From: an uncultured Planctomycetaceae bacterium
GTDB taxonomy: Bacteria > Planctomycetota > Planctomycetia > Pirellulales > Pirellulaceae
Length of the DNA: 25,302 bases
Direction: 5' to 3'
Assembly (NCBI GenBank): GCA_903927685.1
Contig: CAIYOB010000164.1
Location: 1-25,302, forward strand
In this document: positions 1 to 9,088 of the stretch, piece after piece
Numbering within the stretch: position 1 is the first letter of the stretch
Layout of the letters: each line of letters begins with the position of its first letter
Notes under the pieces: model-generated
Database searches by the model: none
Seen by the model: the letters and a program-made list of their open reading frames with translations, nothing else
What the model was told of the DNA's origin: nothing
Program-made: the position numbers and the translations under genes

Positions 1-2
1 GG

Positions 3-533
3 CATACCACAGGCGCTTGGCTGGCCCTCGCTGGTGTCCACCCCAAAGTCGTCCAAACAGTGATGCGGCATTCGTCCATCACATTAACGATGGATACCTA
101 TGGGCACTTGTCTCCACGACAGGACGCCGAAGCGGTGGCCAGCTTGCCAGACATCCTTGGCGGTGACATCGACGTCCACGATGCCCTGCACGCAATCGGA
201 GCGGACGGACGGCCATTGATTCATGGGGGCAGATGCGGGGGCAGTACAACCGCAAATCGGTGCAAAACGCTGCGGAACGTGGCGAACTGCCCGACGATGA
301 CAGCACGGGCAAGGGCGACGCAACCCAGGACCAAGAGAGCGGCCCTAACGTCTTGGCATTACGGGACTTTGCGGAAATCCGCCCGCAAGATGCGGAACGC
401 TGCGAAAGCGAAAAAGAGCGGATGGGAGAGGATTCGAACCCCCGGTGGACTTTCGCCCACTGCGGTTTTCAAGACCGCCGCCTTAGACCACTCGGCCACC
501 CATCCGGTACGATATTTTACCGTGTTTTCTTGA
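3..533 (+). CDS. Tyrosine recombinase (phage integrase), C-terminal part only
   Basis: This is the end of a site-specific recombinase that starts upstream of the window. The frame opens with HTTGAWLALAGVHP, the helix that follows the catalytic HxLR box. It continues with MRHSSITLTMDTYGHL, which holds the conserved His (codon 23) and the nucleophilic Tyr (codon 33, bases 99-101). Homology to the family is clear only to about base 160 (PDILGG). After that the frame stays open to a stop at 531-533, but it reads antisense through the tRNA-Ser gene (residues WERIRTPGG onward are that antisense translation). The true C-terminus is therefore uncertain, and a frameshift near base 230 is possible. Pointing at the 3' end of a tRNA is the usual arrangement for a tRNA-targeting island integrase. 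The recombinase identity is firm; the stop position and whether it is functional are not. Confidence 0.75.
   Translation, partial: HTTGAWLALAGVHPKVVQTVMRHSSITLTMDTYGHLSPRQDAEAVASLPDILGGDIDVHDALHAIGADGRPLIHGGRCGGSTTANRCKTLRNVANCPTMTARARATQPRTKRAALTSWHYGTLRKSARKMRNAAKAKKSGWERIRTPGGLSPTAVFKTAALDHSATHPVRYFTVFS
419..505 (-). tRNA. tRNA-Ser (anticodon UGA)
   Basis: Read on the minus strand, the 87-nt sequence folds as a long-variable-arm tRNA. The acceptor stem is GGATGGG (505-499) paired with CCCATCC (426-420), with a G discriminator at 419. The D-arm is GGCCGAGTGGTC-like, and the anticodon loop CTTGAAA gives anticodon UGA. The class II variable arm is GTGGGCGAAAGTCCAC, and the T-loop is TTCGAAT. 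CCA is not encoded: the next bases are CTC, followed by a T run. A TAAAAT hexamer (519-514) lies just upstream and could be a -10 element, but no good -35 is visible. Integrase remnants lie on both sides, suggesting that this tRNA has been an integration target. Confidence 0.95.
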
Positions 534-559
534 TGTTCGCCGCCTGCCTTTCCTTGGGT

Positions 560-656
560 TGACACCCGTTTTGACACCTGTTGGGCTATCCCTTGAGCAA
601 AGGACGCCCGTTCGCGTCACCGAGCGGATGTCCGTGACACCCGCCTGACACCCGTT
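560..656 (+). repeat. Four short direct repeats, TGACACCYG
   Basis: TGACACCCGTT begins at 560, TGACACCTGTT at 572, TGACACCCGCC at 635 and TGACACCCGTT at 646. All are in the same orientation, in two pairs spaced 12 and 11 bp. They sit between the 5' end of tRNA-Ser and the start of the truncated integrase. Regular helical spacing next to a recombinase gene fits arm-type integrase sites or operator repeats. That role is an inference from position only. Confidence 0.6.
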
Positions 657-677
657 GAACTGACGGAGGTGAGCATC

Positions 678-1385
678 ATGGCCAAGTCTAGCAAAAAGTC
701 GGATCTGAAAAAGCCCCACCCCGACTTTCCTTTGTTTCCGCACAAAGGGACCAACCGCTGGGCGAAGAAGGTCAAGGGCAAGATCCACTACTTCGGGCAG
801 GTACTTCCTGCTGACCCCAAGGGCGAAAAGGCGCTCGATGTCTGGCTCGACCAGAAAGACGACCTGCTCGCTGGGCGGACGCCGCGGGCCAAGGGTGCCG
901 GGCTGACCGTCGCGGATCTGGCGAACCACTTCCTGACGTTTAAACAAGAGCTTCGGGACAGCGGAGGACTGGCCCCCCGATCCTACGACGAGTACTGTGC
1001 GACCTGCGAGATGGTCGTCGGCGCGTTCGGCAAGAATCGACTGGTTGATGACTTGGCCGCGAACGACTTCCAGGCACTGCGGGCGAGGTTCGCCAAGCGG
1101 TTTGGTCCGGTCCGTCTGGGCCACAGCATTCAGCGAGTCCGCTCCCTGTTCAAGTACGGCTACGAGGCGGGGCTGATCGACAAGCCACCTCGATTCGGAC
1201 CGGGCTTCAAGAAGCCGTCAGCCAAGACGATCCGCAAGTCGCGGGCGGCGAGCGGCCCACGGATGTTTGAGGCCGATGAGTTACGCCGCTTGCTAGATCA
1301 CGCCACGCCGAACATGCGGGCCATGATCCTGCTCGGTGTCAACGGCGGGCTCGGCAACACGGACGTGGCGGAATTGACGACGAAG
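678..1385 (+). pseudogene. Tyrosine recombinase/integrase, N-terminal fragment (broken)
   Basis: The ATG at 678 follows GGAGG with an 8-nt gap; an in-frame GTG at 669 is less likely. The product begins MAKSSKKSDLKKPHPDFPLF, followed by an arm-binding-like region (GKIHYFGQV, DQKDDLLAGRTPR). A core-binding SAM-like domain spans about residues 75-190 (LTVADLANHF to EAGLIDKPP). The catalytic domain then begins (GPRMFEADELRRLL, ILLGVNGGLGNTD). This is the architecture of a large planctomycete integrase family of about 400 residues. Recognisable homology stops near residue 236, at VAELT. The open frame continues to a stop at 1908-1910, but that part has no HxxR or Tyr boxes and lies partly antisense to the next gene. 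The catalytic domain is lost, so the gene should be inactive. It is not the same family as the recombinase tail at the window start. Confidence 0.8.
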
Positions 1386-1717
1386 GGTGCGGACATCAAA
1401 TCGCCAGCGCCCAGCACAACCGCGTTGCGCGGGGCCGGTGGATTACTGGGCGAGATGGCTGGGGAGAATCGCTTGCGGGCACCTCTCGGGAGGACGAACA
1501 TCAGCGCGGTGATGACCACGCTCAACTTCAGGCACTCGCCTCATCCGGAATGGCCTCCAACGGACGGAAACCGTCAGGCGTCCTGCTCGGCCAGATCAGC
1601 GATTTCCACGCCCGGCGGCGGACGGACTTGCCAGCTCGTCGGCCAATTCGTCCAAGCCAACGGTCAGCCGGTCCTTCTGGTTCGTGGATACGCCGGCTCG
1701 CAAACCGGCAGTGCGCG
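1386..1717. other. No recognisable gene (break-point region)
   Basis: This stretch holds the non-homologous continuation of the broken integrase and the 3' flank of the minus-strand secreted-protein gene. No frame on either strand shows a family motif or a convincing start. A small inverted repeat, GCCGG/CCGGC, lies just beyond the stop of the secreted protein (about 1691-1708). It has no T tract, so I do not call it a terminator. Confidence 0.5.
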
Positions 1718-2749
1718 TCACCGTGGCGGCTCGACGACCTCGAAGGCCGCTCCCTTCACCCGCCGCAGTTCTTCGTGCAGGACGGGGATGCGCTCGTCCG
1801 GCGCCACGGAGATCGCCCAGTCGATGCCGTTGTCCGCGACGAACATGCCGTATTTCTGCAAGCCCCGGAGGATCGTCTGCACGGGGGGCGAGAAGCCGGA
1901 GAGGTCGTAGTCGCGCCGCAAACGCAACCGTTCGCCCATCCGCGGGTAATCCGGGTTCGTGTGCCGACTGGCGAAATGCGTGGCGGGGGCGACGTACTCG
2001 CGGCGGGTCTTCACGACCGTGACGCGCAGCGCATGGCCCACCGCCCCGCGTTGCAGTTCGTCGTAGCGGACCACCGCCGGGAAGATCGGCAGGCCGGCGG
2101 CGTCGGCCGAGGTCCAGCCGTCGGGCCGCAGCCGATTGGTTTTCAGATCGAACACCGACGCCTGGGCCGCCTGCCAACCGCGGTCCGTTTTCTTGGCGAT
2201 GTAGAACTCGTACAGCATCCGATTCACCGGATCGACGACGATCGCGTGCCGGTCGCCGCCCCGGTCGCCGCGGTCCCGCTGCAGGTCGTCGAGCGTCCAA
2301 CCGCGGTAGCTGTCGTCCCGCAGCACGCACGCCGGCCAGCCTTCGATGGGCAGGATGTCCGGCACCGGGAACGGCCCCGGGTCCGATTCGCCGGGATAGT
2401 CGACGATCCGGACGTCGACGCGTTTCTGATTCGGCGGCACCAGCACGTAGGCCATGTCCGGGTTGTACCGCAGCGGCTTGTCGACGCCGATCGACGCCAC
2501 AATATTCGCCGAGTTCGGATGGACCGGCCAATCCTCGACGACTTGGTTCCACGGATTGTCGGGCGGAAAGACCTGCAGCGCCGCCAGCACCACGTCGGCC
2601 TGCGGCGTGTTCAGCGGAATCGGTTTCGTGATGGCCGGCATCTTGGCAGCCCGAGTCCCCGGCCCCTCACGCCGGCTCTGCGCCCCCGCCGGCGACGCCG
2701 CACCCGCCAGCACACACGCCACGCCCAAGACAACTCCCCACGTTCTCAT
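1718..2749 (-). CDS. Secreted protein of unknown function
   Basis: The product is 343 residues from the ATG at 2749, preceded by AAAGGGCGG. An in-frame TTG at 2770 would add seven residues and is less likely. Residues 1-24 form a classical signal peptide (MRTWGVVLGVACVLAGAAS, ending AGAQ), so the protein should be exported. The mature part has no membrane segment. It shows ordered-looking blocks: PPDNPWNQ near the N-terminus, GDRHAIVVDP with LYEFYIA in the middle, and near the C-terminus PATHFAS, PRMGERLRLR, YDLSGF and KYGMFVADNGIDW. I remember similar blocks from uncharacterised secreted proteins in several phyla, but I cannot attach a function. It stands alone between the integrase scar and a hairpin-rich non-coding stretch. 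Confidence 0.8.
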   Translation of the reverse strand: MRTWGVVLGVACVLAGAASPAGAQSRREGPGTRAAKMPAITKPIPLNTPQADVVLAALQVFPPDNPWNQVVEDWPVHPNSANIVASIGVDKPLRYNPDMAYVLVPPNQKRVDVRIVDYPGESDPGPFPVPDILPIEGWPACVLRDDSYRGWTLDDLQRDRGDRGGDRHAIVVDPVNRMLYEFYIAKKTDRGWQAAQASVFDLKTNRLRPDGWTSADAAGLPIFPAVVRYDELQRGAVGHALRVTVVKTRREYVAPATHFASRHTNPDYPRMGERLRLRRDYDLSGFSPPVQTILRGLQKYGMFVADNGIDWAISVAPDERIPVLHEELRRVKGAAFEVVEPPR

Positions 2750-3235
2750 GGTCCGCCCTTTCTGCTTCAAGAACTGATGTGCGCCGCCGAGACGCCGCCC
2801 GGGTCCTCAACGCTCCGACGCCATTCTACCCGCGATGATGCTGGTGAACGACGGGCTGTCGCCCGACGTAGACTGACTGGCGGCGTTCGGCCTGAGCAAA
2901 GCGACTGATGCCTCAAGCGAAAGGTCCTCAGTCCGCGGGAATGCGACACGGCAACCCCGGAGCATCCTGCAGAAACTGCCTCCGGCGGCGATGAGAACAG
3001 GCTGCAGCATCGCGCTGCTGCATGGCCGCCCGCGCGGTCCAACTCGGCGTGCAGAGACGCACAGACATAGGCCGCTCGCTCCGCGAGCGGAATCGCGTCG
3101 CCCAGCGACGCGACTACGTAAACGCTCGATGACACGCCACAGACTCTGACCCGAGAGTCAGAGCAATTCGGCCGGAGGCCCAAGAAGATCCAGGGGCATG
3201 TCCGAATTTCAGGCGACTGGCCCACGACACGCTGC
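2750..3235. other. Gene-free, hairpin-rich stretch
   Basis: There is no credible gene in these roughly 490 bases. A 162-residue minus-strand frame spans it but has no ribosome site, low-quality composition and an end antisense to structured DNA. The stretch contains a series of short perfect inverted repeats: 2852-2865 (5-bp stem), 3003-3022 (7 bp), 3072-3090 (8 bp, 3-nt loop), 3094-3112 (8 bp, 3-nt loop), 3144-3163 (7 bp) and 3170-3180 (4 bp). None is followed by a T tract. Confidence 0.65.
3072..3112. repeat. Two adjacent perfect 8-3-8 hairpins
   Basis: CCGCTCGC-TCC-GCGAGCGG (3072-3090) is followed after 3 bp by CGCGTCGC-CCA-GCGACGCG (3094-3112). The stems differ in sequence but have identical geometry: 8-bp stems with 3-nt loops. 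A third perfect stem, CTCTGAC/GTCAGAG, follows at 3144-3163. They could be REP-like elements, transcript 3' ends of the minus-strand thioesterase gene, or relics of an inserted element. Confidence 0.7.
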
Positions 3236-3679
3236 TTAATCAGCTGGAGCCCCATGCCGCAGGGTCCGCAATTGGTGGCTGAACCAAGTGGGGATCTCGA
3301 TGCCTTGGGGCGACTGGCCGGGACGGAGGCGGCAGCAGACGGAGGTCATCGCGCCGCGGGCAATCGGGGTGCCGTCACGAGAAAACGCGTAAGCGTAGGT
3401 GATGCTCTTGCGGCCCAGGCGGTCGATCGTGACCCGGACATCCAGGACGTCCTCGAAGCGGGCGGGACTGAGGTATTCGCAGGCGGCCGAGATCCGTGGC
3501 CAGCCGATTTCGCCTTCGTCGTCGCGGGTGGCCACGCTCAGACCGACCGACCTCAGCAGCTCGTGCTCGGCCTGCTCCATATAAACAAAAAACGCCGAGA
3601 AATGCACAATCCCGGCGGCGTCGGTGTCGCGGAACTCGACCCGACGTGTGGTGTGAAATGCGAGCGGGGCAGCCGTCAC
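3236..3679 (-). CDS. Acyl-CoA thioesterase, 4-hydroxybenzoyl-CoA thioesterase/YbgC type
   Basis: This 147-residue single-domain hotdog-fold protein starts at GTG 3679, only 7 bp after the bS18 stop. The start is weakly supported by a ribosome site. The family signature is near the N-terminus: FRDTDAAGIVHFSAF, matching the DxDxxGxVxxxxY/F pattern with the catalytic Asp, then the helix YMEQAEHELL. Later strands carry the typical YLSPARFEDVLDVRVTIDRLG and SITYAYAF pattern. Proteins of this family hydrolyse short- or aromatic-acyl-CoA thioesters in the cytoplasm; some act with the Tol-Pal system or in lipid metabolism. The substrate cannot be read from the sequence. It probably shares a transcript with bS18, an unusual partner. 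Confidence 0.85.
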   Translation of the reverse strand: MTAAPLAFHTTRRVEFRDTDAAGIVHFSAFFVYMEQAEHELLRSVGLSVATRDDEGEIGWPRISAACEYLSPARFEDVLDVRVTIDRLGRKSITYAYAFSRDGTPIARGAMTSVCCRLRPGQSPQGIEIPTWFSHQLRTLRHGAPAD

Positions 3680-3686
3680 ACGCGAC

Positions 3687-3965
3687 TCATTCGCCGACGT
3701 AGGGCAGCAAGGCCATGAACCGCGCCCGCTTGATCGCCTCCGTCACGGCGTGCTGGCTGGCAGCCGAACAACCCGTCTTGCGGCGGCTGACGATGCGCCC
3801 GTGGCGATTGACCAACTTCTTCAACAGCTCCACATCCTTGTAATCCACGTACATCGGACGCGGACGCTTGCCGTCCACAAACAAGGGATCTTTCTTCTTG
3901 GTCCGGACGCGAGCCTTCATCCGCTTGCGGGATTTTACCGGCTTGCCTTTTTGCATCGGTCGCAT
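3687..3965 (-). CDS. rpsR: 30S ribosomal protein bS18
   Basis: The product has 92 residues from the ATG at 3965. A second ATG three codons in is also possible, and the frame is open further upstream without a better start. Family hallmarks are the basic N-terminal extension ([18 protein letters not shown]), [20 protein letters not shown], the KTGCSAASQ segment and the near-invariant [13 protein letters not shown] end. bS18 binds the small-subunit platform next to bS6. In many genomes rpsR sits with rpsF, ssb and rplI; here none of these is adjacent, and a thioesterase gene follows within 7 bp. About 150 bp of non-coding sequence separate it from the oxidase operon that ends upstream. Confidence 0.95.
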   Translation of the reverse strand: MRPMQKGKPVKSRKRMKARVRTKKKDPLFVDGKRPRPMYVDYKDVELLKKLVNRHGRIVSRRKTGCSAASQHAVTEAIKRARFMALLPYVGE

Positions 3966-4115
3966 GTTTTGACTCAACCTCAATTCAGGCTTGAACTTAT
4001 GAACTTCTACGCCGCGGTGACGTTCAATTGGCAAGATCGTGGATTCTACCCAACTGGGCAAGAAACGCAAGTGCTGTCCGCGGCAGTTCGACAGGAAAAC
4101 GCGGGCTCGTTGCGC

Positions 4116-4487
4116 TCAGGAGCCCCCCATTCCCCCCGGCTGGTTGATGATCAGGTCTTCCTGGTATTGGTGCGTGTCCATCATCGTCAGCCCCAGAAAC
4201 AGGGCGACAAAGATCAGTCCGAACGCAAACAGCACGGCGTTCATGGGGTTGTCGTACCGCAGATGCATGAAATACGCCGCAACCAGACTCGCTTTGACCG
4301 TGGCGATCCCCAACGAAATCCAGATCTCGAAGCTGCCCGTGGGAAAGAACGTGGCCACCACCGTGACGATGGTCAGGACGACGAGGATCACGAAAATATT
4401 GACCAAGACCCGCACGGGCATGACGTGTGCCAAGCCGTGTTCCTGGTGCTGATCCGCCGCGGTATGAACTGGGGTGCTTGTCGCCAT
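4116..4487 (-). CDS. ctaF: Cytochrome c oxidase subunit IV (prokaryotic type)
   Basis: The protein is 123 residues with a hydrophilic His-rich N-terminus followed by three membrane segments (about residues 27-50, 54-75 and 81-101). The middle part, SLGIATVKASLVAAYFMHLRYD, has the family pattern K(A/S)xLVxxYFMHL of bacterial subunit IV (CtaF/CoxD, COX4_pro). This small subunit is accessory: it stabilises the oxidase and carries no cofactor. The start ATG at 4487 lies 4 bp after the subunit III stop, so the two genes are tightly linked. It is the last gene of the respiratory operon; no T-rich hairpin is visible in the 150 bp that follow. Confidence 0.9.
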   Translation of the reverse strand: MATSTPVHTAADQHQEHGLAHVMPVRVLVNIFVILVVLTIVTVVATFFPTGSFEIWISLGIATVKASLVAAYFMHLRYDNPMNAVLFAFGLIFVALFLGLTMMDTHQYQEDLIINQPGGMGGS

Positions 4488-4491
4488 GGGT

Positions 4492-5508
4492 CTAATGGAT
4501 CAAATACAGCAAGGGGAACAGGTAAATCCAAATCAAATCGACTAGATGCCAGTACAGGCCCACAAAATCGACGGGGGCGAAGTATTTTTCGCTGAATTCG
4601 TCCCGGACCGCGCGGCCCAACAACCACGCCAGCACGCCCATCCCCGCCAGGATGTGAACCGCATGCACGCCGGTCATCGTGTAGTAGATACTGAAGAAAA
4701 TCGCCATCAGCGAGATCCCCGACATGGCCTCCGGGTCGCCCACCACCAACTGCTCGGGGGCCGGCACCGCGGCGGATTCGACGGGATGATGCGAGGCCTC
4801 GTGAACGGCAGAATCTTCGCCCCTCAGGAACTGGTTGGTGATCGCAGGAACGGCCTTGCCGGCCCCGACGCCGACGAAGAACGCCAGTGCGGTTAGCGTC
4901 AGGCAGAAGGTCACAATCGCCGCTTCACGTCGGCCGCGAGCCCGGTGCAGCAGGGTCTTGAAGCCGAACCAGAGCAACGCCAAGGCGGCGGGAATGCTCA
5001 GGTACCCGAGCCACGGACTCATTCCGTGCGCTCCGTGCACGGCCGTATCAGCCTCGGGCGCAAACGCCTTGCCCCAATACAGCCCCATGTCCCATTTGTG
5101 CGTATACTCGACCGCCTTGACCCCCAGGAACAGGCTGGCGCAGACCAGGGTGGCGGTCAGGCACCAGGTCAAGCCGCGCTTCTGGCCCAACTGGGCACAG
5201 CGGACACCCCAAGCCATCGTCAGGCTGCTGAACAGCAGGACGATCGTGTTGAAGCCGCCCAACACCTTGTCCAGGTACTTGTGCGCGTCGACGAACACTT
5301 CGGGGTGATTGCTGCGATACACGGCGTAGGCGGCAAACAGCCCGCTGAAGAACAGGACTTCGGTGACCAGGAACAACCACATCCCCAGCTTGCCGGCGTC
5401 GAACTGCTGGCGGGGCGTTTCGAAGTGGTGTGCCAAGTGGTATTCGGAGGCGTGCGCATGCCCCTCTCCACCCGCGTGCGGCGCATCGCTGATCGCTGAC
5501 TCGTGCAT
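4492..5508 (-). CDS. ctaE: Cytochrome c oxidase subunit III
   Basis: The product has 338 residues from ATG 5508, preceded by GGGAAGAG. The His-rich N-terminus leads into the first helix with the family motif KLGMWLFLVTEVLFFSGLFAAY, including the buried Glu. Further helices follow (GGFNTIVLLFSSLTMAW, CLTATLVCASLFLG and VEYTHKW). The C-terminal signatures are TGVHAVHILAGM and GLYWHLVDLIWIYLFPLLYLI. A hydrophilic stretch at about residues 214-262 between two helices is longer than in short subunit III proteins. Subunit III contains no metal; it supports proton uptake and stability of subunit I. The gene lies 27 bp after ctaD. Confidence 0.95.
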   Translation of the reverse strand: MHESAISDAPHAGGEGHAHASEYHLAHHFETPRQQFDAGKLGMWLFLVTEVLFFSGLFAAYAVYRSNHPEVFVDAHKYLDKVLGGFNTIVLLFSSLTMAWGVRCAQLGQKRGLTWCLTATLVCASLFLGVKAVEYTHKWDMGLYWGKAFAPEADTAVHGAHGMSPWLGYLSIPAALALLWFGFKTLLHRARGRREAAIVTFCLTLTALAFFVGVGAGKAVPAITNQFLRGEDSAVHEASHHPVESAAVPAPEQLVVGDPEAMSGISLMAIFFSIYYTMTGVHAVHILAGMGVLAWLLGRAVRDEFSEKYFAPVDFVGLYWHLVDLIWIYLFPLLYLIH

Positions 5509-5535
5509 GGATCTCTTCCCGCTGGGAGTTCTCGT

Positions 5536-7206
<1,671 letters not shown>

Positions 7207-7219
7207 CGGGTGCTCCAAG

Positions 7220-9088
7220 TCATTTCAGGCTCTTGATGTACGCCACAATCGCGGCGATCTCTTCGTCTTTCAGCTGGCCCTTGTACGTCGGCATCACCGG
7301 CTTGTAACCGGCCCGGACCTTGGCCATCGGCTCCATGATCGACTCGCGAATGTAGTTCTCGTCCACCGTCACGTTGTCGCCGGAGGCCAACGGCTGCTGC
7401 GTCCCGAACGTCGCTTTGAACGAAGGCCCGACCTTGGCGCTGCCGTCGATCGAGTGGCATTGGGCACAGCCGCGGCGTTGGTACAGCAACGCTCCGCCTT
7501 CGACCGGCGTCATCCGTTGCAGGAAATTGGCGGCGTTTTCCAGCCATTTCTCGAATTCGCCCGAAGCGTGCACGACGACCTTGGCCAGCATGGTCGAGTG
7601 TTGCGTGCCGCAGTATTCGGCACAGAACAGCTGATGTTCGCCCGTCTCGGCCGCCTGAAACCAGGTCTTGGTAAAGCGGCCGGGAACGACGTCCATTTTC
7701 AGCCGAAAGGCGGGAATGTACAGGCTGTGGATCACGTCGTCGGAACTCATCACCAGCCGCACCGGGCGCCCGACCGGGACGTGCAGATCCGGTTCGATAT
7801 GCCCGTTGGGATACTGGAAGCTCCAGGCCCATTTCTTGGCCAGGACCTGGATCTCATAGCTGTCGTCCGGGGCCTGACGCATGCCCATGTAGCCCCAGAA
7901 GCCCCAGATGAACATCACCGCCACCAGGATCGTCGGGATGATCGTCCACAGCATTTCCATGCTCGTGCTGTGCGACGGACTGGGCTGCGGTCCCACGCCT
8001 TCGCGGCGGCGATACTTGATCAGGAAGTACACCATCAGCCCGAGGATCAGCACGAAGAAGACCACGGAAATGATGAAGATGAAATAGAAGATCTCGTCGA
8101 CGATGGCGGCGTCGGTCGAGGCGCGTTGCGGGAAGAACAGGGAGCCGCCGGGCGCGCCCAGCAGTCCGACCAGCGGCAGGGCGAATCCGGCCAGCGGACG
8201 CGACTCCGGGGCGGACGGCGCGTCCTGCCCGGCCGCTGCGGGGGCCGGCCCTGTGTGCGCCCCGTGGAACCGCCGCCGCAGCCAGTACGGGACCAGGGCG
8301 AGCAGCACAACGACGCAGGTCATTCCCGCGCCCAATTTCATCAGGTTCCGCGCGACCGGTCCGTAGCGTCCCGCCTCGGCATCGTAGTGGAAGCAGTACA
8401 ACAGAACCTTGTCCAGGGTCGATCCAACCTTGCCCTCGCCGGCCTCGACCAGCGACAACCGCAGCGTCTGCTCGGGGAATTGCACGCCGTACAGATACCG
8501 CGACATGCGGCCCTGGGGGGTGCAGACCATGATCACCGCCGCGTGCGCGTATTGCTTGTCCTTCTCGACGTACTTGTAGCGAAAGCCAACCGCCTCGGCC
8601 AGTCGCGTGATGTTCGCCTGCGTGCCGGTCAAGAAATGCCAGCCGCCCGCCGTCTCGGGGCGGCCGTAGTCGCGGAGATACCGCTGCTTGGTCAGGCGGG
8701 CTCGCTGCGGAGTCTCCAGCGGGTCGATGCTGACGCTGATCACCTCGAACTGCTGTCCCGGCGTCCAGGACAACTGCTCGAGGCCGTCGATCAGGCCGTT
8801 CAGCACCAGCGTGCACAGCATGGGGCAATCGGAATAGTTCAGCGAGAGCACGGCCGGCCGGTCGCCGGGAAACAGCGAGGCCAGCTTGACTTCGTTGCCG
8901 TTCTCGTCGCGAAACTGCAAATCGAGCGGGATCTGGGCGCCAAGATGCTCGTCGATTCCGATTTCGTTCAGCACCTGCGGCCCGGCCTCCTGACGCTGGG
9001 CCAGGGTGACACTCGTCACGTTCAGCCCCAGGGCCAATCCGCACGCCAACATCATGCGGCAGGTTGTCTGCATCCGACTCGTGCTCAT
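7220..9088 (-). CDS. ctaC: Fused Sco copper chaperone + cytochrome c oxidase subunit II + cytochrome c
   Basis: This is a single uninterrupted 622-residue frame with three functional parts. After a signal peptide (about 1-30) comes an SCO1/SenC thioredoxin-like domain (about 40-225) with the copper-binding CPMLC (88-92) and H182. A membrane helix follows at 250-270. After a Pro/Ala linker (278-298), subunit II begins with two helices (about 330-357 and 380-400). Its CuA cupredoxin domain has H454, C489, E491, C493, H497 and M500 ([12 protein letters not shown]). A C-terminal cytochrome c has CAQCH (541-545) and probable axial M599. Sco proteins insert copper into CuA, so chaperone and client are covalently joined. 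The last two parts define a caa3-type oxidase. The start ATG overlaps the previous stop (ATGA), with GAGGAG upstream. The symbol covers only the subunit II part. Confidence 0.93.
   Translation of the reverse strand: MSTSRMQTTCRMMLACGLALGLNVTSVTLAQRQEAGPQVLNEIGIDEHLGAQIPLDLQFRDENGNEVKLASLFPGDRPAVLSLNYSDCPMLCTLVLNGLIDGLEQLSWTPGQQFEVISVSIDPLETPQRARLTKQRYLRDYGRPETAGGWHFLTGTQANITRLAEAVGFRYKYVEKDKQYAHAAVIMVCTPQGRMSRYLYGVQFPEQTLRLSLVEAGEGKVGSTLDKVLLYCFHYDAEAGRYGPVARNLMKLGAGMTCVVVLLALVPYWLRRRFHGAHTGPAPAAAGQDAPSAPESRPLAGFALPLVGLLGAPGGSLFFPQRASTDAAIVDEIFYFIFIISVVFFVLILGLMVYFLIKYRRREGVGPQPSPSHSTSMEMLWTIIPTILVAVMFIWGFWGYMGMRQAPDDSYEIQVLAKKWAWSFQYPNGHIEPDLHVPVGRPVRLVMSSDDVIHSLYIPAFRLKMDVVPGRFTKTWFQAAETGEHQLFCAEYCGTQHSTMLAKVVVHASGEFEKWLENAANFLQRMTPVEGGALLYQRRGCAQCHSIDGSAKVGPSFKATFGTQQPLASGDNVTVDENYIRESIMEPMAKVRAGYKPVMPTYKGQLKDEEIAAIVAYIKSLK

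Noticed and set aside
371..382. GCGGAAATCCGC palindrome near the tRNA 3' end as an attachment core
   Set aside because: No second copy is visible in the window, and such a short GC-rich palindrome is expected by chance in this composition.
233..562. Plus-strand frames crossing the tRNA, ending in residues such as WERIRTPGGLSPTAVFKTAAL
   Set aside because: These residues are the antisense translation of tRNA-Ser, a well-known annotation artefact. Only the integrase part before about base 160 has protein homology.
1550..2908. Plus-strand 452-codon open frame opposite the secreted protein
   Set aside because: Composition is Arg/Pro/His-rich shadow sequence. The minus-strand frame has a signal peptide, a ribosome site and ordered motifs.
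3144..3163. Hairpin downstream of the thioesterase gene as a rho-independent terminator
   Set aside because: The stem is perfect, but no T run follows on either strand, so an intrinsic terminator cannot be claimed.
2767..3255. Minus-strand 162-codon open frame over the hairpin cluster
   Set aside because: There is no ribosome site or domain motif. It overlaps the thioesterase 3' end in another frame and consists largely of translated inverted repeats.
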